DNA from: Telmatactis stephensoni
Lineage: Eukaryota > Cnidaria > Anthozoa > Actiniaria > Isophelliidae
Assembly: GCA_029948255.1 (NCBI GenBank)
Contig: JALIZF010001629.1
Span: 302,501 to 366,500, forward strand
DNA: 64,000 nucleotides
Direction: 5' to 3'
The position numbers and the translations under genes are program-made. The notes beneath the pieces are model-generated. The model was given only the letters and a program-made list of their open reading frames with translations, was not told the DNA's origin and ran no database searches. Of the stretch, positions 1 to 12,389 are shown piece by piece (the first letter of the stretch is position 1; each line of letters opens with the position of its first letter).

Positions 1-416
1 TCCGATGAGTTTGCAGTGGTGGATGGGAGCTTTCAAACTTGCCGCAAATAAACGATAAAATGAAAACGTGTATTTTTGTTGTTCCATCTCCATAATTATT
101 TGTGTATTTGATATTTTACTTATTAGCAAAGCGTGAAAAATAGCATTTAAGCCTTTTAGAAGGTCTTTATTTTACCAAGAGTGCATAAATATTTATGCTC
201 TCTTGATTTTACAAGAACATCCCTGAAGAACATGCGGGAACTGAACTGAGCTAGGCCAAAACATTACACAGGAATCCCAACACCTATGTAGTACTGAAAC
301 AACGTTGCTGGAGGGATGTTCATGTCTAAAATACCGATACGACCAAAGCACCCCTTCACAATCATAACAGAGCATTTTCTCAAATTCAAGAAGCTCTGAT
401 ACCACTTCTATAACCC
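1..416. other. 5' flank of the MIB2-like gene, no feature recognised
   Basis: AT-rich sequence ahead of the MIB2-like start codon. I see no coding exon, repeat or clear core promoter motif. The first ATG that fits the MIB2 amino terminus is at 417, so promoter and 5' UTR probably lie here. Confidence 0.4.
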
Positions 417-3400
417 ATGGAAGTTGGGCTACGTGTCGTTAGAGGAGCTGATTGGAAATGGGGAGATCAAGATGGCGGCGAAGGAAGCGTTGGGACAGTT
501 GTTATTGTTGGACGGGTTGGAAGCTTATCGTCTCCAGACAAGACTGTGATTGTGCAGTGGGATGGAGGAACAAGGACCAACTACAGATGTGGATATGATA
601 ATTCTTATGATTTACGGTTACTAGATAATGGACCAATTGGTGAGAACTCAAATAGCTCAACAGCACAATTTCTTTAATGGAAGCTTGATCATATCACAGG
701 TAGCCCAAGCTCACTATTAGTGGCTATTTATAAGAGAATGTATGTCACTCAATATCACTCAAAATTTCTGTCTTAATTTTAATAAAATTCCACGAGACTT
801 CTAGAGTGTGTTGTTCATGCTTTCTTCTAATCTCTGAATGAGTTTCAGGGAAATTCGTCGATTTTAACTGCTCGCCCTTTGCCAAAATCGACGAATTTCC
901 CTGAAACTCATTCAGAGGTTAGAAGAAAGCATGAACAACACACTCTAGAAGTCTCGTGGAATTTTATTAAAATTAAGACAGAAATTTTGAGTGATATTGA
1001 GTGACATACATTCTCTTATAAATAGCCACTAATAGTGAGCTTGGGCTACCTGTGATCATATTAGACTTGATAGTAGCTATTAACTTGTATCATTAGTAAG
1101 AATTATTTATTGGCCTAGATGATGTCACTGAAAAAGTTGTGCAAGGATTTTGAATTGAATCAATTTCCTTTTCATTGACTGATAGTGTACAAATGACATT
1201 CTTAGAAGTGTAATACTTGTCCAATGAAAGAAAGTAGAGTTTCGTATGAGTGTGAAACAGCATTGCGCTGCACTGTGACCGAGTGAGTGCTGTGTTGTCT
1301 GTAAAACCATTCCAAATTTAATTGCTCTAACCATGCTATGCCAGCATGACAATGCCAGTAAGTGAAATAACACTGCAGACCATTGGTGTTTCTGGACATT
1401 ACATGCTTAAAACTTGCTTTTTTGATAGGTCCACCTCACATTTGTGTTGACTTCTTACCAAACTGTGTAGCTTTAAATTGCTATATAATATCTGTTTTTT
1501 TTGTTTAAAATCAATGTATAGGTGTAAACCACAATGTTTTATGCAGTGAATGTCAACAACAAAGAATTGAAGGAATTCGATGGCAATGTGCAGACTGTAA
1601 TAACGTTAATCTTTGTTCAGCATGTTACCATGGTGATAAGCACTCACTAGATCATCACTTCTGTAGGATCAACTCTCCTTCAAGCTTGTCGTAAGTTATT
1701 GGAAGCCATCAGGGTTGACAACTAACAATATCTTGGGGTACTTTGAGATTTTCTGTGATATGGCTAATATTGCTATGTTGAGGTTTTTGTTGGGGGTTTA
1801 CTATCCCAATTCCATTGGTTAAATGATTATCTAATCAGATGGAGACTAGTGAGTGAACTAGTTTCGGCTGCATCGATATATGAAGATACAATAAGGGATG
1901 AATGGAAATCTGTAACATTGTATAAAAAGAGAGATAACTTGCTGACAAAGCAAATGTGATGAGAACAAAAAAGTATCCACAAGATGAAATCAAGTTAGGT
2001 GACTGCTGTTCTCATCACATTTTCCTTTTTTGGGATGACAGAGAGCCTAGGCTTGAAATGTCAGTAAGTTATCTTAAATTGTATACAACTGTTACAAATT
2101 TCCATCGATTCCATGTTGTTTACATGTTCTTATGAAATCTAGTCTCATGGTTCCCCTAAAATGACACTGATTAAAAATATTTACTCTCTCTATAGCGTAT
2201 GTGTTGGGTCAAGACAAGGGCGATCCAAAGTTACATCAAAGGGAATATTCACCAATGCTGTCGTGGTGAGAGGTCCTGACTGGGATTGGGGTAATCAAGA
2301 TGGTGGACCTAAACAAAAAGGTGTGGTCACAGCAGTGAAGGGTTGGGATTCTGAAACATTCAACAGTGTTGTGTCAGTTACGTGGGCTAATAACTCTAGT
2401 AATGTATATCGACGTGGACATAAAGGCAAGGTAAAGACCACTGGGAATAGTCATGACATTCTTAGTGAGAAGGGTCTGAGGAGACATGGATTTTCTCTAG
2501 ATAAAACTGAAATGTTTTCTGTGCATTCTTAAAACATGGTGGGTAAGGAGATACTATAAGGTACTATATAACCACATACAGTTGCATTGTGTACATATAA
2601 TTATCTGGTGGGTACATTGCTGGTAGTCTTGAAAAAATTCTGTTTCTGATTCATGGATGATTGAACCTAAGTAAGGTTAATTGTTCTGCTGTAATATAAG
2701 TTATATGCAGGTAACTCTTCTTTTCATTTACCTTGTTAGATGGTTAGGATTCTTCTCTCTGCTTGACTGGCTCTAAAAAACTTTCAAATACATGTTATAC
2801 CAAGGGGAGACTGATTAGTGTGCACTTTTTAGAGTGTTTAAAAGAGTCATTATGTGTCAGCAATACAATTTGTATACATTGCTGAAGACTGCTTAATCAG
2901 TTTATTCCTGCATGCTACTACAAGATATGTTGACAATTTGATGTATTTTGTAGGTTGATGTTCTAGCTGTTACGTCAGCAGATGCAGGGGTCTACTATAA
3001 AGATCACCTTCCAAAACTTGGTTTTCATAGTACTACCAGGATGTCTGCATCTAGAGATGTGCAACAGGATGCTTCTCCTGAAGCAAAGCTTAAAGTCGGA
3101 GATAAAGTTAGAATATTGCTTGATATTAATGTCTTGAAATCACTTCAGAGAGGATATGGTGGATGGGATGACAGAATGAAAGAAGTAAGATTTGTTGTTG
3201 TTGATGATGATGATAGTTATTGATTATAAATAGTAATGATGATGATGATAATGACAAGTAATAACAATTCCGATTATATTGTATGGCATCTATATACACA
3301 CTTACATCTGTATTATAAATTATATTTACTGTACATATTAAAACATGAAATGTCCCTGTTAACTGTGATATGAACATGCTGGGAGATAGCACAAGATAAG

Positions 3401-6400
3401 TGAATTTCTCTTGCTTTTCTTGTTAAAAGGGTTAATTAAGAGAAACATGTTTAAAAATGTATTTTAAAAATGTACCCAGGCATGCTGTCCAATCTGATAG
3501 AGCCTGTGCCACAAGTCTTTTTTTCCAATTGGAATGTTTGTTTTATCCTAGACTTAAATCTTGTTTTGTTTTTGCAGGTCATTGGATTAACAGGCAGTAT
3601 TTTGTCCATTAGTAGTCAAGGTGTGCTTGTTAAGTTTCCTGTGTCACGTCTGTCAGGAAAAATGCTTGTCAACCCCTTAGCACTGACCAAGGTAAAGTAC
3701 TGTCTTGTTGAAATATTGAATGTAATAATAGTGTTTAAAGCTTTATGTGTCAAGAATAAACATTAAAAATAGTTTGCATGTGTGACAAAAAACAGCCTTA
3801 GAGACTTCACAATGTATTATTAAATAATACATTGTGAAGTCTCTAAGGCTCTATTTTTTTGTCTGAAATTTGGGATTTTGTATGAAAATACAATTTGGAT
3901 GTTCTCTGTTACTTGACTCATCATCATCATCATTTTCTTTCATAATTGCCACCACCATCAAGATTGGTATTGATTTGTGTTGGTGACATTGTTATTTGAT
4001 GATAGGTGCATCAACTACAAGTCAATGATAATGTGTGTATATTAAATAATCATGAACTAGTAAAGAAACTACAGGTTTGTCATGGTGAATGGACAGACAG
4101 CATGAAAAATGTGAGTTTGCTTGACCTATCTTTTTAGTTTGTCATTTTTAAAGTTTCGTTTAATTCTGTCCCCCACTCTGTACACCTGGAAAGTCAATTG
4201 GCTCAATTCCACTCAAGCAGATTCTGTATTTTCTGATTTGTTTATTGTAATTTTTGATTCTAAGATTCTTGGCAAAGAAGGTAAAGTCCAAAGGATCTAT
4301 TCAGATGGTGACGTTCAAGTATGTGTCGGCAATACTTTGTGGACAATGAATCCAGCTGTACTTACTAAAATAAATAAAACTACCATGACAGTTGGACAAT
4401 CCCAGCTCACTTTTACACAAGACACAGCTTGTCCATCTACTAGTTCTACCTTGTCAGCAGCTGAAGGTGAGGGTTTATCTAATGCAGTTTTATTACAAGT
4501 ACTGTGACTGTGTCAGTGCCGTAACGTGTCTATAAAAACATTCAAAATTTCTGCTGCAACCAAACCGTACCATGAACACGTCATTTAAATAGTCATACAA
4601 AATTGCTCCATTGTTAAAAACATCCAAAATACCTTCCATGACTGTGACTTTGCCATTTTCCGTCATACAAAAGCCATTTTAAAAAACAAGCCTGATACTG
4701 TTCTTGTGCTTCAATTGTCTGAGTATTTGACAAATATAAACTTTTCTAACAAATTTTTCCAGAGTACTCTAAGATTCTGAATTTCCCAAAAACCAAAATT
4801 TCAAGACATACTTGAGATCTGCATTTAGTAAAACCGACTCAATTTCAAGGACTATCCCTGTCTGTCCTACTCTCCTTTGGTGATGGGGTTTTCACCATGC
4901 AAATATGACCCTCTGACAGCAGTTATAAGACTATGTCTGTCTCTGATACAAACAATCTTGATATGAGTGCTGTATTCTCTTATTCTTAAGGCCTGGACAC
5001 AGGATGCAACATTTTCTGTAGCACTGCATGCAACACAGTTGCACCAATGATATGTCCTGCAAATGTTGTGTGGAATGTGCAACAGTTGCAGGTTTAGGAA
5101 CAAGGTCTACTTGTCTTCTGTTACTATTTCCGCAACCTTGTGCATAACAATGCGGAGGTGAATACATAGTGCAACTATGTTGCATTGTGCACAATGTTGC
5201 ACAACTGTATTCTGCACAGAGAACATTGCAGGAAATGCTGCACTGTGTGCCTGCGTCCTTTAAGACTTACAACTTATCATTGACATTTACATGTAATCCA
5301 ATTTATTGACATGTCACTTTGCAGAATTACCAACACAGCTTGGAAAGATGAAGCTGTCTGGAGATGAAGTTACCACAAGGTTAATATTAGCTGCAGGACA
5401 AGGACAGTACACTAAAGTAAGAGACATTCTGTCAGCTGAACCCACCAAGGTAAAGATGACTACAGTTTCAAGTCAATTACAAATTAGCAAGTATCGTTTG
5501 TCTTTTATGGTATGAAACAACTTGGGGCTAGGTTTAGGGTTAGTTTTTTGTTAATGAGATATTTTCCTCAACTTTGAGAACTTTCAAATGCTTTGAGGGG
5601 CTATGTTTTCTAAAAGGATACAATTAGGTAGTTCATATTACAATACATGTTTGATTACAGTCAAACCTCCAATGACAGAGACACCTCTGATAAGTGGACA
5701 GCAACCCTCAGTCCATTCTCTTGACAAACTCATACATTTTTAGTCTCTCCAGTGGACACCTTTCATATTCCTAGGCCTGAGGGTGTCGTCATATGGGAGG
5801 TTTAACTGAACTTTAGTAATTAGATCATTAGTCACTCAGAAAGGCATTTATAGAAATATGAGATAGTTTGTTGAGTGCAGATTGGCTAGATGGGATTTGA
5901 ACCCACAGCCTTCAGTTAGCATATCACTGGTATACTACTCATAGGCTCAAATCCTGTTTGGGGCTTGGATTTTTTGGAGTCTGTTTCTACTTGGTGAACT
6001 CTCAATCATCTATGTAAATACTTGTTTAATTAGTCAGAAAGATTCAGCCAGGAAAGAAATGATAAATGGTAATGACATATCAAATACATATACTTTTATG
6101 TTTTTTAGGTGAATGAGAAACACTTAGGTAAAACTGCCCTTCATGTTAGCAGTCATCAGGGCCATGTTGATATTGTCAAGTTATTGCTGAAATATGGAGC
6201 TAATAGTAATACTAAGGTAAAAATCAGTTTCTGACTGACTGTCTGTCTGACTGACTGCCTGACAGACTGATGGAGTGACTGATGGACTGACTGACAGATG
6301 GGCTGATCAACTGACTGATCAGCTGACTGACAGGCTGATGGACTGACTGACTGTTGGACTTGCTGTCTGATTGTCTGACTGATTGTCTAACTGATTGATT

Positions 6401-9400
6401 GACTGACTTTCAGACTGATGGACTAACTGACTGACTGTTTGACTTGCTGTCTGACTGTCTGACTGATTGTCTAACTGATTGATTGACTGACTGGCTGATG
6501 ATAGCAGACTGACTGACTGACTGACTAGCGGGCCAACTCACTAAATGACCTACTGACTAGTTAACCTTATTACTTTGTTTCATTTAAACTCTTCCTCTCA
6601 CTTTATACCATTTGCTTTTAACAGGATGACGATGGAGATACACCACTTCACTATGCTGCCTTTGGGTGAGTGTCGTATGAACAAGAAGGGAAAGAGAGAG
6701 AGAGAGAGAGAGAGATGGAAGGAAGGAAAGAAAGTAAAGGAGGGAGGGAGGGAAAAAGGAAGGAAGGAAGGAAGGGAGGGAACAATTAAAAAATGAAAAG
6801 AGCAAGCAAGCAAGAAAGTTTTAGAGAAAGGAAAAACAGAACAAAGAAAAAGACAGGGAGAAAAAATGAAAGACAGAAACTTAGATAAGGAACAAACATT
6901 TTGAGTTGATGAAAAAAAAGTTGAAAATGGAATAAGATATTGGATTATGACATTGGACCTTGCATTGACTGGTTCTTTGTACCATTGTTCTCTATTGGAA
7001 TATTGCTTTGTCGTAGGAACAAACCACTAGTTGCCACAGCTCTTATTCAACATGGAACCAATGTTGACACAATGAACAACAATAACCTAACAGCTCTGCA
7101 TATATCAGTGAACAAAGGACATGATAACGTGGTACACGCCCTGATTAATGGGGACTGTAATGTCAATATACAGGTAATAAGTAATTAAGTTTATCCATTA
7201 AATTCTATTTATCCCACACCATAGAAAATATAGCCAATCATAAAGCAGGAAAGCCATTGTATATTCGGCAGTATTCTACTGATCCTTCCCATGACACATT
7301 GCGCCAATTGCTGTACAATGCACCTCTGTACAATGTTGTACATTGCTGTACATTGCACCTCTGTACAATGACCACCTCTGTACAATGACCACCTCTGTAC
7401 AATGACCACCTCTGTACAATGACCACCTCTGTACAATGACCACCTCTGTACAATGACCACCTCTGTACAATGACCACCTCTGTACAATGACCACCTCTGT
7501 ACAATGACCACCTCTGTACAATGACCACCTCTGTACAATGACCACCTCTGTACAATGACCACCTCTGTACAATGACCACCTCTGTACAATGACCACCTCT
7601 GTACAATGACCACCTCTGTACAATGACCACCTCTGTACAATGACAACCCCTGTACAATGACCACCTCTGTACAATGACCACCTCTGTCCAGTGACCACCC
7701 CAGTGTCCAATGACCATCTCTGTACAATGACCACCTCTGTACAATGACCACCTCTGTACAATGACCACCTATGTACAGTGACCATCTCTGTACAATGACA
7801 TTTCTTTATCCATTGTTGGGTTGCTAGAATTTCATTTGTGATAATGAATATTTGTGATAATGAATGTAATTTTTCTGTCAGGATTCATCGGGAGATACTG
7901 CCTTACACAGTGCAATAACCAATAACCAAGAAGAAATTGTCAGCATGCTTATAAACAGTAACAGATGTGATTTATCCATTGTTAATAGACAAGGGTTTAA
8001 TGTGGTGCATAGAGCTGCTTTAAAAGGACGACAGCAGTGAGTAGAAATACAACTGTCAACTCACAGGAACTTGAGCTCTTAAGAGAAGTAAACAAGTTTT
8101 GAGTGATCAAGGTTGAGTTGACAGCCTTTCCCATATTCTTTCCTAAAATGTGAAACAAGAACAATTAAAAGTGCTTTTACTAGGCTTTGTGAAGCAGGGG
8201 TTGCTCTGTAATAACAATAATTTGTTTCTCATTTCAGGGCATTAATTACACTTTTAAACAAGTGTCCAGCTTTACTAAACTCTGTCAAAGATGATGGGTT
8301 TACAGCTTTACACTTAGCATCATTAAATGGTCATTTAGGATTGGTGGAAGCTTTACTCTCATGGGTAAGAAACTATTGGTATCTGTTTGTCTGTCTGTGT
8401 TATGTTGTAGATACATGTTGAGACAGAGTAGATAAATTTGTAGGAATTAATCCTGGCATTCAATATTCATAAAAAAACATTAATAGAAAAAAAATCAAAT
8501 TGGGTCTTGTTTATACCCAGTGTTGGTATCAGTGAAGTATATTAATGTTACAGCTAAATGCAGACAATCACCAACATTGATAGTGATGTTACTAGATGAG
8601 TGTTACCAAGGTGATTGTGTCTCTGTTCAGACTGGTTGTCAGGTCAATGCCATCAATGAAAGACATCAAACTGCACTGTTATTAGCAGCAGAAAAAAGAC
8701 AAACTCCAATAGTACAAGTATTACTAGAATACAATGCTAACCCTAATATACAAGATGATGTCGGAGACACGCCCTTGCATGTGGCAGCTTTCAACCACAG
8801 TAACACAGTAAGTGAGCATTTGTGCAAGATAGAAATCTAGAATGACATACTCCCTTTTGGGTTAGAACCATCAAATTGTTCTCTGTACTGTAGAGGTGAC
8901 TGTATTGTAGAGGTGTCTATATTCCAGAGATATCTGCATTCTAGAGGTGTCTGTATTCTAGAGGTGTCTGTACTGTAGAGGTGTCTGTATTCTAGAGGTG
9001 TCTGTATTCTAGATCGGTGTCTGTATTCTAGAGGTGTCTGTATTCTAGAGGTGTCTGTATTCTAGAGGTGTCTGTATTCTATCTAGGTGTCTGTATTCTA
9101 GAGGTGTCTGTATTCTAGAGGTGTCTGTATTCTAGAGGTGTCTGTATTCTAGAGGTGTTACTAACCATTTGTTTGTTGCAAGGGTGATACGTCATACTCT
9201 AGTATCATCCAGCTATTGGTGGAACACAGAGCAGATACTGAACTTCATAACCATGACAACAAAACCCCTGCAGATCTCTGCCGTGATGAAGAAATGTCAT
9301 CTTGGCTTAGAACCACAGCTACTTCTACAGACCAGCATCCAATGTAAGTGTAGATGATACATACAACTGGCCTATGATGTAATTTGGTTGAGTTAGTTTA

Positions 9401-10887
9401 TTGAACCAAAGCAGCAGAGCCTGGCTTATCATATGGTTTCCAGGAATTCAAAGTACCTGCATTGAGTTGGGCTCTCTGTGGGCTATCTGCTTCCTTCGTC
9501 AATGATGATGATATTGATGGCAATGATGATGATGATGATGATGATAGCAATCATGATGATGATGATTAATGTAGATGAGTGAAGACTTCTTATCAGAAGG
9601 CTAACAAAGAATGAACCAAAATCTGAACAGATCATTTGAACTGTGCAAGTATCTGTAATTATTGGGCAGATTTTGTAGTGTAGTGATGATGATGATGATG
9701 ATTAAAGCATATTGATGCTGCAAATTACAATTAGAACACAAAGGGTGTATGGTTCTTTGATAATCTAATAGGGCATAACTAAATATTATCATATTCTAAA
9801 ACAATGTACTTGTTTTCCCAACAGGCCTGAACCAACTACTTCCAGTGCACCTCAGGAGAATGCAGCCATGTCTTCTGCTTCTGCAGAGAAGACAACTGCG
9901 TGTCGATTGTGTGGCAAGACAGTGGACTGTAAATTTGAACCATGTGGTGACAGTGTTGTTTGCTATTCATGTAGTCACATGTTTAAAGCCTGCATCCAGT
10001 GTAAGGTACTGACAGTAAAACCAGGGCCTTTACTAGTTCTAGGTCATTTATTTTACTTTGAAAGCACAGGGAGTGGTTGCCCCAACGAGTCATATGATAA
10101 AGTATTTGGCTCTTGTTTATTCTGTATGAACCTTGTTCTGTACTGTCCTTTCCTCGAGCCAAATATTAATTTTCCCATCCAGTCAAAAAGTACGTATTAG
10201 TCTTCGACTGAAAAGTGAACCAATATAGCTTGGTTTTAAGATAATAGTGGTGTATGGTTTGTATTGATTTGCTTTGTTTTATCAGGCAACAGTCAAGAGT
10301 GTCAGTAAACTAGACAATTCCTCTCTGAAAGAGTGTGTTGTTTGTGAAGAATCAACTGCCAATGTTGTTTTTGAACCCTGTTTACATCAAGTAGCATGTT
10401 CAGGTATGTAAACAATGGATTGCTTTTAGTGCCTGATTCTTAGACTTAATACAAATATATTTTTCTCAGAATGTTGTGCCCGAATGAAGAAATGTATTGT
10501 ATGCCATAAAGTTATAGAGAACAAGAAAATCACAGGTACTGTATTAGCTTGGGCTACCTGTGGTAGATCAAGCCTAGATCTGTATTGTGGTCATGTGGAA
10601 AATTACCCAGATGGTCTTTGCAAGCAAGCTTTTTACTTGGGGTTCTTCATAGCCTGAACGAACACTATTAATAGCATTCTTGTTTGTTGACTATTTTGAG
10701 AAATCTTAGGGATATGTGTACCTTTACAGGCAGAAATAAGTTTGGCAAAAATTCAAAATTTCCAGTTCACAGCACACACATACAAAAAAATAATTTGTTG
10801 GTATGTCTTATGCCACACCCAGTAAGCACTTCAATGTTGTTACAACATTTGTAATTCATTTATATGCGAGAAATGTTGAAATTAAAC

Positions 10888-10921
<34 letters not shown>

Positions 10922-11413
10922 GATTTGGGGATTTTCCTGAACAAGAAAGAATTCACAATTTAGTCTAGAGATATTTGTACCCTTCAAAGATATTCCAAAA
11001 TTGATGCGAACTGTTGCAAATGTGTGTGTAATCACATGGCTGTCACGCATGACACACAAGTCACTCATCATGCGCAAGTCACGCATCATGCACGTCACCC
11101 ATCACCCACTTATTCTGCTTGTTTTAGAACATATGGCTCCCAGTAACATAGTAACCTTTTTTTCTTTCCCCAAGATGTTTCAACAAGCAAGTCAGATGAG
11201 CAGAAATATGGCTATAATATGGACTCACTTGTGTACTTGCAAGCTAAAGTTAAAGAGATGGAGGAAGAACAGATCTGTGCAATATGCATGGACAACAAAC
11301 GTAATATTGTCTTTCTTTGTGGGCATAGCACATGTAGTGAATGCTGTCAATCATTACGGGAATGTCACATGTGTCGAAAACCCATAGAGAAAAAGATTAC
11401 ATTATTTAGTTAA
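417..11413 (+). CDS. MIB2: MIB2-like E3 ubiquitin ligase (mind bomb family), 19 exons
   Basis: Exons: 417-639, 1522-1690, 2196-2430, 2954-3184, 3578-3691, 4006-4110, 4265-4466, 5325-5449, 6109-6216, 6625-6665, 7017-7173, 7882-8036, 8238-8364, 8631-8807, 9183-9343, 9825-10005, 10286-10403, 10470-10535, 11175-11413. All junctions are GT/AG, phases agree, and the sum is 2,934 nt (977 aa). Domain order: MIB/HERC2 domain (about 1-75, [16 protein letters not shown]); ZZ zinc finger (76-131, CSEC, CADC, CSAC); second MIB/HERC2 (about 140-215, [10 protein letters not shown]); MIB repeat region to about 425; about eight ankyrin repeats (427-776); three RING-type modules (about 797-836, 850-895, 927-972), the last ending [13 protein letters not shown]. 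Order and length match MIB2 (about 1,000 aa); the amino terminus fits MIB2 better than MIB1. Family role: cytoplasmic ligase acting on Notch ligands and other substrates. Oddity: the first RING is degenerate, making three modules where vertebrate MIB2 has two. ATG 417 starts directly on the MIB domain, so a short upstream start is possible. Confidence 0.93.
695..1054. mobile_element. Palindromic MITE, TIR CACAGGTAGCCCAAGCTCAC, 7-bp TSD
   Basis: Nearly perfect inverted repeat of 360 bp in intron 1 of the MIB2-like gene, with a loop near 865-885. It is flanked by the 7-bp direct repeat ATCATAT at 88-94 of the preceding block (688-694) and at 1055-1061. Same family as the element at 58300-58761 and the single ends at 10546-10562 and 29976. 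No coding capacity, so it must have been moved in trans. Confidence 0.85.
3794..3850. repeat. Perfect 57-bp palindrome
   Basis: Two 28-bp arms beginning AGCCTTAGAGACTTCAC around a single central base, inside a MIB2 intron, bordered by A-rich and T-rich runs that continue the symmetry loosely. Perfect arms suggest a recent event or a very short MITE. Confidence 0.8.
4986..5263. repeat. Inverted-repeat element rich in TGCAAC/GTTGCA
   Basis: Ends TTAAGGCCTGGACACAGG on the left and the complement of TTAAAGGACGCAGGCACAC on the right, with an interior of repeated GTTGCA and TGCAAC words. It lies in a MIB2 intron. Probable non-autonomous DNA transposon; superfamily not assignable by eye. Confidence 0.5.
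5658..5808. repeat. Short pogo/Tc1-like MITE candidate (CAGTCAAACCTCC ends)
   Basis: Starts CAGTCAAACCTCC after a TA and ends GGAGGTTTAACTG. The right flank is AA, not TA, so the TA duplication is not intact. Interior words (dinucleotide-shifted ACACCTCTG) resemble the 17-bp minisatellites elsewhere in the same gene. Confidence 0.45.
6223..6540. repeat. Degenerate CTGA tetranucleotide repeat
   Basis: About 320 bp of CTGACTGA words with many substitutions inside a MIB2 intron. Simple-sequence DNA with no coding value. Confidence 0.85.
6693..6790. repeat. GA and GGAA simple repeat
   Basis: A (GA)n run followed by GGAA/GAAG purine tracts immediately after the 41-nt exon of the MIB2-like gene. 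Long one-strand purine tract in an intron. Confidence 0.85.
7320..7800. repeat. 17-bp minisatellite, unit CTGTACAATGACCACCT
   Basis: About 25 nearly identical 17-bp units in a MIB2 intron. Because 17 is not a multiple of 3 and the unit lacks a stop on the complement, all three minus frames stay open and repeat the same 17-residue peptide. These are artefacts, not genes. Confidence 0.95.
8885..9162. repeat. 17-bp minisatellite, unit AGAGGTGTCTGTATTCT
   Basis: About 16 tandem 17-bp units with occasional insertions, in the MIB2 intron just before the exon at 9183. It has the same period as the array at 7320-7800 but a different unit, although both contain an AGAGGTG/CACCTCT core. Confidence 0.9.
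10546..10562 (-). mobile_element. Single end of the CACAGGTAGCCCAAG MITE
   Basis: AGCTTGGGCTACCTGTG matches the right terminal repeat of the element at 695-1054. No partner end is visible nearby, so this is a truncated copy in the last MIB2 intron. Confidence 0.6.
10888..10921. repeat. (TTA)n microsatellite
   Basis: About eleven TTA units in the last MIB2 intron. The sequence just before it (ending in GAAATTAAAC) looks like the 3' tail of a SINE or LINE, which often ends in such repeats. Confidence 0.8.
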
Positions 11414-11481
11414 CATATTATATTATAAAAAGTATAAACTCTCAAAACTATACACTGGTGTCTATACATCAAGCAACAACC

Positions 11482-11487
11482 AATAAA
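11482..11487 (+). terminator. Candidate polyadenylation signal of the MIB2-like gene
   Basis: AATAAA, 69 nt after the stop codon at 11411-11413. It is the first canonical hexamer downstream and sits at a usual distance for a short 3' UTR. Confidence 0.55.
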
Positions 11488-12389
11488 CAATGACTAGTTT
11501 GCTAATAAGTCACACAATAGTAGAGTACAAACACAAAGTGTGCAATACTTTGTGCTATTTAGTACTAAATAGCACTAATTAAATAATAGAAAACAAAAGA
11601 ATTTGCATAATTTAGCACTATTTAGTACTATTTATGTTGCACACTTTCGGTGTTTGTACTCTATGCAATAGTAAATTTCCAAGTATTAAAATGCAGCAAC
11701 TAATAAAACAGCTTTTTAAGGATGGTTAAAAGTAGTTAGTTATATAAGAAAATGTACAGTAGTTTTGAGACTGAATATGGAGTTGTTTCAATTAGCACTA
11801 TCATTGCAAACTGTTTAAAATTACTTGAGATTTTATAAATACATAATCACTGGATTACACAGTAAGCTGTAGTTTCTGCTCGTGACCACCACAGGAAGCC
11901 CAACTGAGAAGGAACAGACCAACTTAAGGAATTGGTCTAAAATTAAAACTGCACTTGTACATACATTAGTTTGCAAATGAATTTGGAATAAAGTAAAAAT
12001 GTCAATTAATCTCCAACTTTGTTTCACTTGATATAATTCTTACACATTGAGAATATCAAGAATGCCATCTGGACCAGCCCTCATACCTTATTTTCAGGTG
12101 ACAAGTTGTCTTCTATATTATTCATTTATGTTATGATGACTTCTTCACTGCTCACTCTGCCCTTACAGACATGGGTTCTTAAATGGGGTTCAGTTTAACC
12201 ATTTGATTTTTCTTACCTTTTGGCCATCCTAGATAGAACTAGATTACATCTGCCAAAACCAAAAGTGCACATATACACACATAAAATTCATGTATATTTT
12301 AAATATTTTATTATGCAATATAATACAACTTGTAACATTTTTACAAAAGTCAATTATGGTGCAATTTTAACATAATTGTTACTATAGGC
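11488..12389. other. Intergenic, no gene seen
   Basis: AT-rich sequence with a short local inverted repeat around 11525-11660 (GAGTACAAACAC on one side, GTGTTTGTACTC on the other, TAGTACTA words between). No open coding exon is recognised. The segment from about 12300 shares AACTTGTAACATTTT with 32320-32350, downstream of the second RCHY-like gene. Confidence 0.5.

Noticed and set aside
193..405. 70-codon minus-strand frame upstream of the MIB2-like gene
   Set aside because: No recognisable motif and no splice partners. Chance frame in the promoter region.
6223..6540. CRISPR-like regular spacing
   Set aside because: Tetranucleotide simple repeat in an animal intron, without unique spacers.
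7209..7785. Three long overlapping minus-strand open frames with a [17 protein letters not shown] repeat
   Set aside because: They are the three readings of a 17-bp minisatellite that lacks stops. No start context, no splice logic, and the location is an intron.
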